NCBI GenBank assembly: GCA_964469165.1
Contig: CAYXXZ010000090.1
Coordinates: forward strand, 1 to 12,664
Reading direction: 5' to 3'
Origin: CAYXXZ01 sp964469165
Lineage (GTDB): Bacteria; Pseudomonadota; Gammaproteobacteria; Pseudomonadales; Porticoccaceae
DNA: 12,664 nucleotides
Shown here: positions 7,156 through 12,664 of the stretch, piece after piece
Position numbering within the stretch: position 1 is the stretch's first letter
Layout: every line of letters starts with the position of its first letter
Notes under the pieces: generated by a model
Databases searched by the model: none
What the model saw: the letters and a program-made list of their open reading frames with translations, nothing else
Told to the model about the DNA's origin: nothing
Program-made: the position numbers and the translations under genes

Positions 7156-8021
7156 CCACTCTCACTAACCGCTACGAATTTGTTTATTTCTTTGATGTGA
7201 CCAACGGCAACCCCAATGGTGACCCAGATGCAGGCAACATGCCGCGCCTTGATCCCGAGACCAATCAGGGATTGGTCACCGATGTGTGTTTGAAGCGCAA
7301 GATCCGCAACTTTGTCGCGCTGGCGAAAGAGCAAGAACAGGGCTTCGACATCTACATGCAAGAAAAGTCAGTGCTTAACAATCAACACAAAAAGGCCTAT
7401 GAGGCACTGGCCATTGAGCCTGTACCCAAGAAATTGCCAAAGGATCAGGCTAAGGCGAAAGAACTCACCGAATGGATGTGCAAGAACTTTTTCGATGTCC
7501 GCGCATTCGGTGCCGTGATGACAACCGAGGTGAACTCCGGTCAGGTGCGCGGTCCAATTCAGCTCGCGTTTGCCCAATCTATTGATCCCATAGTCCCCAT
7601 GGAAATCTCCATCACTCGCATGGCCGTAACCAACGAAAAGGATCTGGAAAAAGAGCGCACCATGGGCCGCAAGCATATCATTCCCTATGGTCTATATCGT
7701 GTACACGGCTTTGTTTCCGCGAAGCTGGCAGAACGCACCAGGTTCTCAGAAGCTGATTTGGAGTTGTTGTGGAATGCTCTGGCCAATCTGTTCGAGCACG
7801 ACCGCTCGGCGGCCCGTGGCGAAATGGCAGCCCGCAGACTGATTGTATTCAAGCATGACTGTGCCATGGGCAACGCACCTGCCCACAAACTGTTCGAGAC
7901 CGTTACCGTGGAAAGGGTAAATGGCGAGGCGGATACACCTGCCAGAGGCTTCTCCGATTACCAGATAACAGTCAACCACGATGCCATTCCTCCCGGAGTG
8001 ACGGTTGAAGATCGGCTTTGA
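7152..8021 (+). CDS. cas7c: Cas7c (Csd2), backbone subunit of type I-C Cascade
   Basis: Several Cas7c copies form the filament that holds the spacer part of the crRNA. The 289-residue protein shows the Csd2 signature near the N-terminus, FVYFFDVTNGNPNGDPDAGN (10-29), with LVTDVCLKRKIRNFV (41-55) after it. FDVRAFGAVM (114-123) and the conserved GQVRGPIQLAFAQSIDPI (130-147) follow, with RKHIIPYGLYRVHGFVSA (173-190) further on. ATG 7152 overlaps the cas8c stop in ATGA and has AAGGAAGGAG seven bases upstream. That very strong site fits the need for many Cas7 copies per complex. A near-palindromic hairpin follows 17 bases after the stop, before the adaptation genes. Confidence 0.98.
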   Translation: MTTLTNRYEFVYFFDVTNGNPNGDPDAGNMPRLDPETNQGLVTDVCLKRKIRNFVALAKEQEQGFDIYMQEKSVLNNQHKKAYEALAIEPVPKKLPKDQAKAKELTEWMCKNFFDVRAFGAVMTTEVNSGQVRGPIQLAFAQSIDPIVPMEISITRMAVTNEKDLEKERTMGRKHIIPYGLYRVHGFVSAKLAERTRFSEADLELLWNALANLFEHDRSAARGEMAARRLIVFKHDCAMGNAPAHKLFETVTVERVNGEADTPARGFSDYQITVNHDAIPPGVTVEDRL

Positions 8022-8038
8022 CCAAACCTTTCTGTGGT

Positions 8039-8074
8039 GAATATAAGCCCGTCGAATTCGACGGGTTTATATTC
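8039..8074. other. 36-base near-perfect palindrome between cas7c and cas4
   Basis: The arms GAATATAAGCCCGTCG and CGACGGGTTTATATTC flank a central AATT and pair over 16 bases with a single G-U wobble. The structure is therefore as stable as a strong intrinsic terminator. It is not followed by a run of T on either strand, so a plain Rho-independent terminator is doubtful. It lies 17 bases after the cas7c stop and 71 bases before the cas4 start, exactly between the interference and adaptation genes. It could protect the 3' end of the interference mRNA, reduce read-through, or bind a dimeric protein. Confidence 0.75.
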
Positions 8075-8145
8075 CTGTGCGTTGACAGACCCACTTGACA
8101 AAAAACCGCGTTCGGCACTTGGACGATACTCCCCCGGATAAAACC

Positions 8146-8760
8146 ATGGACGACACCATCGCCATCTCTGCTCTGCAACACTACGCCTACTGCCCCCGCC
8201 AGTTCGCGTTGATCCACATCGAGCAGGTGTGGGGTGAAAACCGTTTCACTGCGGAAGGCCGCCTACTACACGAACGAGTAGATTCCGGCACTGCTGAACA
8301 ACGGCGGGATGTACGCTACGAGCGTGGGGTGATGCTGGAATCCCAGCAATATCACCTGCGCGGCAAGATGGATTTATTGGAGATCCATTCAGGCGACCCG
8401 CCCATCTATTACCCCGTCGAGTACAAGCGCGGCAAGCCAAAGATCGAGGATTGGGATCGCATTCAGCTCTGCGCCCAAGCCCTGTGTCTGGAGGAAATGC
8501 GGCAGTGCGTGATAGAAGAAGGTGCATTATGGTATTGGGAGGTGCGGCGTCGTGAAGTCATTGCCATCTCCCCGGAGCTGCGCTTTGCCACTCTGGCGAT
8601 TATCGAGGGCGCTCGAAGCTTGCTTGCCAGTGGCCTAACGCCACATCCCATAGCCGACACCCGCCGCTGCCGGGCCTGTTCCCTGGTAGACTTGTGCGAG
8701 CCCAAGGTATTTTTGAAGGATCATTCTCGGCGCTATGTGGAGGACCTTTTCAAGCCATGA
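8146..8760 (+). CDS. cas4: Cas4, iron-sulfur RecB-family exonuclease for spacer acquisition
   Basis: Cas4 trims prespacers next to the PAM and, with Cas1-Cas2, sets spacer length and orientation. The 204-residue product carries the four cluster cysteines: C16 in YCPRQF, then C175, C178 and C184 in RRCRACSLVDLC. The RecB nuclease residues are H42 (LLHER), D76 (GKMDLLE), E92 and K94 in VEYKRG, and Q107 (RIQLCAQALCLEEM). All are intact. I chose ATG 8146 because it begins just before the conserved ISALQHYAYCPRQF; the frame is open to a TTG at 8095 that would add 17 unconserved residues. No strong Shine-Dalgarno precedes 8146, which suggests modest expression. The stop overlaps the cas1 start in ATGA. 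Confidence 0.96.
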   Translation: MDDTIAISALQHYAYCPRQFALIHIEQVWGENRFTAEGRLLHERVDSGTAEQRRDVRYERGVMLESQQYHLRGKMDLLEIHSGDPPIYYPVEYKRGKPKIEDWDRIQLCAQALCLEEMRQCVIEEGALWYWEVRRREVIAISPELRFATLAIIEGARSLLASGLTPHPIADTRRCRACSLVDLCEPKVFLKDHSRRYVEDLFKP

Positions 8761-9773
8761 AAAAGATGCTCAATTGCCTCTACATCACCCGGCAGAAAAG
8801 TTATCTCCACAAGGATCGGGAAACCATCGTCATCAAGCAGGGCGACGACAAGCTGGGTCAGTTTCCTTCCATCACTATCGGCAACATTCTGTGCTTTGGT
8901 CAGGTTACTGTTTCCCCATTTCTGATGGGGTATTGTGCCGAACACGGCATTGGCCTAACCTTCTTCACAGAATTTGGCCGTTTTCTCGCTAGAGTGCAGG
9001 GTCGCCATGCTGGCAACGTACTGCTGCGCCGGGCCCAATACCGGTGGGCGGATAACGCGGATCGCGCAGTGGGCATAGCTTCCCTGGTGGTTGCAGCGAA
9101 AATCGCCAACTGCCGGGCAGTTCTGATGCGGGAACAACGCAATCATGGAGAAAATACTTTACTGGCAGCCGCCGTCGATAAGCTGGCCGTCAGTATGCGC
9201 CGTGTCAAACACGCCAAGAACATGCTTGAGGCGATGGGTATAGAAGGGGACGCAGCAGCCACCTATTTTGCCGTTTTCAACGAAATGATACGGGAGAGCA
9301 GATTTACCTTTGGCGGTCGCATACGCCGCCCACCCACCGATCCTGTCAATGCCCTTCTGTCCTTTGTGTACTCCCTGATAACGCAGGAATGTGTTTCTGC
9401 TCTTCACGGCGTAGGACTTGATCCTTTCGTGGGCTTTCTGCACCAGGACCGTCCCGGCAGGCCCAGCCTTGCGTTGGATCTGTTAGAGGAATTTCGTGCC
9501 GCCTGGGCAGATCGCTTTGTGCTGACGTTGATCAATCGGCGGCAAATTCAAATCAAAGATTTCGTTCTGGAGGCCAGCGGTGCCGTGCGCCTGACGGATG
9601 ACGCGAGAAAGGCGCTGCTGGTCGCCTACCAGGAGCGCAAACAGGTTGAAGTCATGCATCCCTATTTACAGGAGCAGGTCCCGATAGGTTTATTACCCCA
9701 TTGTCAGGCGCTGCTGCTGGCCCGACATATTCGGGGCGACACTGAGTTCTACCCTCCTTACCTGGTGAAGTAA
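8757..9773 (+). CDS. cas1: Cas1, CRISPR integrase, type I-C
   Basis: Cas1 forms the integrase core with Cas2 and inserts prespacers at the leader-repeat junction. The 338-residue protein shows the three metal-binding positions: E163 in AMGIEGDAAATYF, H229 in GFLHQDRPGRPSLALDLLEEFR, and D241 in the same segment. The N-terminal YITRQKSYLHKDRETIVI (9-26) is typical of subtype I-C Cas1. The frame is open to a GTG at 8694, which would place 21 unconserved residues inside cas4. ATG 8757 gives the ATGA overlap with the cas4 stop and a normal N-terminus; GGAGG at 8739-8743 is somewhat far upstream. cas2 begins two bases after the stop, so the three adaptation genes are one coupled unit. Confidence 0.98.
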   Translation: MKKMLNCLYITRQKSYLHKDRETIVIKQGDDKLGQFPSITIGNILCFGQVTVSPFLMGYCAEHGIGLTFFTEFGRFLARVQGRHAGNVLLRRAQYRWADNADRAVGIASLVVAAKIANCRAVLMREQRNHGENTLLAAAVDKLAVSMRRVKHAKNMLEAMGIEGDAAATYFAVFNEMIRESRFTFGGRIRRPPTDPVNALLSFVYSLITQECVSALHGVGLDPFVGFLHQDRPGRPSLALDLLEEFRAAWADRFVLTLINRRQIQIKDFVLEASGAVRLTDDARKALLVAYQERKQVEVMHPYLQEQVPIGLLPHCQALLLARHIRGDTEFYPPYLVK

Positions 9774-9775
9774 CC

Positions 9776-10069
9776 ATGCTTGTGCTGATTACCTACGACG
9801 TTTCTGTCGTCACCTCTGGCGGTCAGCGGCGGTTACGCAATATCGCCAAAACCTGCCTCGACTATGGTGTACGTGTGCAAAATTCCGTTTTTGAGTGCGA
9901 GGTTGATCCTGGCCAGTTCACCAAACTCAAAAGTGAGTTGATGGCTATCTATGACCCTGACGAGGATAGCTTGAGGTTTTATTTCCTCGGCAAGAAGGGG
10001 CGTCAGCGTATGGAGCATGTTGGCGCGAAACCGGTCGAGGACCCACTCCGCGATCCCTTGATTTTATGA
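9776..10069 (+). CDS. cas2: Cas2, structural subunit of the Cas1-Cas2 integrase
   Basis: Cas2 is the central dimer on which two Cas1 dimers assemble for spacer integration. The 97-residue protein begins MLVLITYDVS, with the conserved aspartate D8 at the end of the first beta strand. It continues with GGQRRLRNIAKTCLDYGVRV (15-34), QNSVFECEVD (35-44) and a beta strand with LRFYFLGKK (66-74), the normal ferredoxin-like Cas2 fold and usual length for I-C. The start follows the cas1 stop by two bases, with GGTGA in the cas1 3' end as a weak ribosome site. The CRISPR leader begins directly after its stop. Confidence 0.98.
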   Translation: MLVLITYDVSVVTSGGQRRLRNIAKTCLDYGVRVQNSVFECEVDPGQFTKLKSELMAIYDPDEDSLRFYFLGKKGRQRMEHVGAKPVEDPLRDPLIL

Positions 10070-10245
10070 GCCGCTGACCGGCAGTCCTCATTTGAAGTCA
10101 CACTGGTTAGCGGCGTTGTAACTTACAGATATATATAGATTTATTCTGAAACTGATCTTCTTGAAGCCCTGTCGCCCCAAATCGGCTTGATGTTAGCGGT
10201 GATCCCGAGGTTTCTTCTGATTTTTTAACAAGTTAGAATACGGCG
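10070..10245 (+). promoter_or_regulatory. CRISPR leader between cas2 and the first repeat
   Basis: This 176-base stretch has no gene and joins cas2 to repeat 1. It is richer in A+T than its surroundings, notably around 10121-10150 and 10213-10240. The repeat orientation (hairpin first, ATTGAAAC last) places the leader at this end, so the array is transcribed on the plus strand and new spacers enter at 10246. A 10-base-pair inverted repeat (GCCGCTGACC at 10070, GGTTAGCGGC at 10105, one G-U pair) starts right after the cas2 stop. A possible but weak array promoter is TTGTAA (10116-10121) with TTTATT (10140-10145), 18 bases apart. The exact promoter is uncertain. Confidence 0.85.
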
Positions 10246-12593
10246 GTCGCGCCCCGCACGGGGCGCGTGGATTGAAACCTCCCCGGAGGATGGTCGCTGC
10301 GTTGCGTCCATGGTCGCGCCCCGCACGGGGCGCGTGGATTGAAACGTTGCCCTCCTCGTCATACGTGGCAGCGGTCTGGACGTCGCGCCCCGCACGGGGC
10401 GCGTGGATTGAAACCAGAGCTGATGAGTGTTGAGCGCGTCGAGGCTGACGTCGCGCCCCGCACGGGGCGCGTGGATTGAAACGGCAACCAGCTGATCGAC
10501 AATCACGGTGTCGTGGGTCGCGCCCCGCACGGGGCGCGTGGATTGAAACATCAGTGGCTCGAGGCGCTCGACGAGCCACGCTAGTCGCGCCCCGCACGGG
10601 GCGCGTGGATTGAAACTATCGCTGCCTCGCGGTATGTGGTGGTGATCAATGTCGCGCCCCGCACGGGGCGCGTGGATTGAAACTCCACTTTTCGGCCTGG
10701 CTCTCACCCATGCCGAGGTCGCGCCCCGCACGGGGCGCGTGGATTGAAACCAGCAACTGGCCAGAGATAAGGCCATGGGGCTATGTCGCGCCCCGCACGG
10801 GGCGCGTGGATTGAAACATCGTGAGAGGTCGGGGCAACCCAGACTCCTTTCGTCGCGCCCCGCACGGGGCGCGTGGATTGAAACCGAGGCATTGTTGAGG
10901 GCCTGGATTTAACAACCGGTCGCGCCCCGCACGGGGCGCGTGGATTGAAACAGTGCCGTCATAAATAATCCGCAGCGGCGCGATGGTCGCGCCCCGCACG
11001 GGGCGCGTGGATTGAAACAACTCCAAGTCTGTGGGCTCTGCGTTTGCCAGGGCGTGTCGCGCCCCGCACGGGGCGCGTGGATTGAAACACCCTCACGACA
11101 GCGTTTGTGCTCGATGCGACGCGTCGCGCCCCGCACGGGGCGCGTGGATTGAAACTGAAAGGCTCCGGCGTCGGCCTCAACATCGACGGCGTCGCGCCCC
11201 GCACGGGGCGCGTGGATTGAAACTGCACCAGAGCGATGACACGGCGGTGAAGTTGCGTCGCGCCCCGCACGGGGCGCGTGGATTGAAACGAGATGCCGCA
11301 GTGGTTGGGTATTGATGAAATCCGTCGCGCCCCGCACGGGGCGCGTGGATTGAAACTGTCCGTGCTCACCAGCCTGCTGTGCACCTACGGTCGCGCCCCG
11401 CACGGGGCGCGTGGATTGAAACTGCAAAAATTTGAAAATCGGAAATTTCGAGGATTGTCGCGCCCCGCACGGGGCGCGTGGATTGAAACGCGGTGGTGGC
11501 GCAGCTCATGCCGCAGCGCCGGCGTCGCGCCCCGCACGGGGCGCGTGGATTGAAACATAAGTAGGCACATCCACGCTGTATGGATGAACAGGTCGCGCCC
11601 CGCACGGGGCGCGTGGATTGAAACAATCAGGATCTGGCGGAGTACCAGCACCGCGAAGGTCGCGCCCCGCACGGGGCGCGTGGATTGAAACGCGCTCCGA
11701 TGCCGATATGTTCGGCACCGTTGAGGTCGCGCCCCGCACGGGGCGCGTGGATTGAAACTTTTTTCCGCTCCGCCGCCTGGTGATTGGCAATGGTCGCGCC
11801 CCGCACGGGGCGCGTGGATTGAAACACCATTGCCGTGTTGCCCTCTGGCCACTACGTGAGTCGCGCCCCGCACGGGGCGCGTGGATTGAAACGGTGTGAC
11901 GGCGTATGTCGCGTCGAGTACCGTCAGTCGCGCCCCGCACGGGGCGCGTGGATTGAAACCTGGGCTTTATCAGGAGCGCTTCGGCCCTGCGGGTCGCGCC
12001 CCGCACGGGGCGCGTGGATTGAAACAGCCCGTCTGGCCTGCTATCGATCTCGGCGGAAAGGTCGCGCCCCGCACGGGGCGCGTGGATTGAAACGACATCA
12101 CCAAAAGCAACCGCAAAGACGAAGACGGTCGCGCCCCGCACGGGGCGCGTGGATTGAAACACCCTGTATGGCGAAAGCCTTGAATGCTGGCTGGATGTCG
12201 CGCCCCGCACGGGGCGCGTGGATTGAAACTCTGATCTGACGCTATCATGGGAACGTCAGGCGCGTCGCGCCCCGCACGGGGCGCGTGGATTGAAACGGCA
12301 AAAAGGCCAGCGCCTCTACGATGTTGATGGGTCGCGCCCCGCACGGGGCGCGTGGATTGAAACAACGTCCAGAAGATCGCATACGACCGCTGGAACGGTC
12401 GCGCCCCGCACGGGGCGCGTGGATTGAAACCGGCAAGGCTGCTAGGGCGGCGCGGGTGTCTGGGTCGCGCCCCGCACGGGGCGCGTGGATTGAAACAACT
12501 CTGCGCTACTACAACGTGCAGCATTCCTGCGTCGCGCCCCGCACGGGGCGCGTGGATTGAAACAGTCACGTCTCATCCATCTGTACATAAAGG
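10246..12593 (+). CRISPR. Type I-C CRISPR array: 35 repeats, 34 complete spacers, interrupted at the right end
   Basis: The 33-base repeat starts GTCGCGCCCCGCAC and ends GTGGATTGAAAC. Copies start at 10246, 10313, 10382, 10450 and so on, to the last at 12531-12563. As read, all 35 are identical. Repeat positions 3-10 and 15-22 pair (CGCGCCCC with GGGGCGCG) around a GCAC loop; Cas5c cutting after the stem leaves an 11-base handle TGGATTGAAAC. Complete spacers are mostly 34 bases (range 33-37: one of 37, two of 36, four of 35, four of 33). No two look alike. Spacer 35 (12564-12593) stops after 30 bases where group II intron sequence begins, and no degenerate terminal repeat is reached, so the array very likely continues past the window. 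Many spacers read through as plausible peptides in one frame, as expected for coding protospacers. Confidence 0.99.
12364..12397 (+). other. CRISPR spacer 32, probable phage terminase-derived spacer
   Basis: In its first frame this 34-base spacer encodes NVQKIAYDRWN. The IAYDRWN core resembles a segment I remember from the large terminase subunit of tailed phages (Terminase_1 / HK97-like family, where variants such as VAFDRW occur). The match is from memory on eleven residues, so it is a hypothesis. If right, the array has sampled tailed phages or prophages. Confidence 0.45.
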
Positions 12594-12664
12594 ATCGGGT
12601 CGAGGTAACGGGATTGCGCCCGTTACCTCTCCCACACCACCGGACGTGCGGTTTTCCGCATCCG
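12594..12664 (-). mobile_element. Group II intron, 3' end (domains V and VI), inserted in CRISPR spacer 35
   Basis: Read on the minus strand from the right edge, CGGATGCGGAAAACCGCACG then TCCG forms a domain V hairpin. CGGA pairs with TCCG and TGCGG with CCGCA, with an AAAA loop and the two-base CG bulge on the 3' side typical of domain V. After a GGTGGTGT linker comes domain VI: GGG, then GAGGTAACGGG paired with CCCGTTACCTC, then CCC, with an unpaired A at 12600 seven bases from the 3' end. The element ends CCCGAT at 12594, fitting the usual AY end of group II introns. The catalytic triad, the other domains and any reverse transcriptase lie outside the window. The intron is antisense to the array transcript, so it could not splice out of pre-crRNA. 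Confidence 0.88.

Noticed and set aside
8039..8074. The cas7c-cas4 palindrome as a Rho-independent terminator
   Set aside because: No T-run follows the stem on either strand, so I recorded it as a structural element of unknown role instead.
8095..8145. TTG start giving a 17-residue longer Cas4
   Set aside because: The extra residues are not family-like, the TTG is part of a TTGACA hexamer, and ATG 8146 starts directly before the conserved segment.
8694..8756. GTG start giving a 21-residue longer Cas1
   Set aside because: It would lie inside the conserved cysteine region of cas4. The ATGA overlap at 8757 fits the operon pattern and the Cas1 N-terminus.
2444..10069. An unusual or hybrid cas operon
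   Set aside because: Gene order, lengths and motifs are those of a standard type I-C locus (cas3-cas5c-cas8c-cas7c-cas4-cas1-cas2), with no extra gene inserted.
10193..12569. Long minus-strand and plus-strand open frames with recurring peptides such as SIHAPRAGRD, FQSTRPVRGAT and RAPHGARG
   Set aside because: They are translations of the CRISPR repeat in its different frames. Such products are a well-known misannotation and not proteins.
1974..12664. A second copy of the tRNA-Thr 3' end as an attachment site
   Set aside because: I looked for the GGTTCGACTCC...CCGGCACCA end elsewhere and did not see it in the window.

Overview
The window comes from a G+C-rich proteobacterium, probably a gammaproteobacterium. 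The evidence is an MdtA/MdtB-type RND efflux pair, a tRNA-Thr(CGU) that reads like Escherichia coli thrW, and a Fur-type operator. No gene here fixes the genus.

Layout. Positions 1-1615 (minus strand) hold the start of an RND efflux operon: the periplasmic adaptor mdtA, then the beginning of the mdtB-like pump, cut by the window edge. A promoter overlapped by a near-perfect Fur box lies upstream at about 1777-1819. A tRNA-Thr gene follows on the plus strand (1898-1973). About 470 bases without a convincing gene separate it from a complete type I-C CRISPR-Cas locus on the plus strand: cas3, cas5c, cas8c, cas7c, then cas4, cas1, cas2. An in-frame internal start inside cas8c (GTG at 6763 behind a strong Shine-Dalgarno) very probably makes the small subunit Cas11c. 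A 36-base near-palindrome (8039-8074) divides the interference genes from the adaptation genes. A 176-base leader follows cas2. The array then runs from 10246 with 35 identical 33-base repeats and 34 complete spacers of 33-37 bases.

How it works together. Cas4, Cas1 and Cas2 capture new spacers at the leader end. Cas5c cuts the array transcript at the repeat hairpin, leaving an 11-base 5' handle. Cas5c, Cas7c, Cas8c and Cas11c form Cascade on the crRNA, and Cas3 degrades the target. One spacer (12364-12397) reads in frame as a peptide resembling a segment of phage terminase large subunit.

The most notable point is at the right edge. The 35th spacer is broken after 30 bases by the 3' end of a group II intron on the minus strand: domains V and VI with a bulged branch-point A, ending at 12594. 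The array therefore probably continues beyond an intron insertion. The geometry suggests that the intron used the hairpin of the next CRISPR repeat as a stem-loop target, as group IIC introns use terminators. The cas operon itself is canonical, so I do not claim a new defence system. The possible novelty is the intron-array junction, with smaller points in regulation and in Cas5c.
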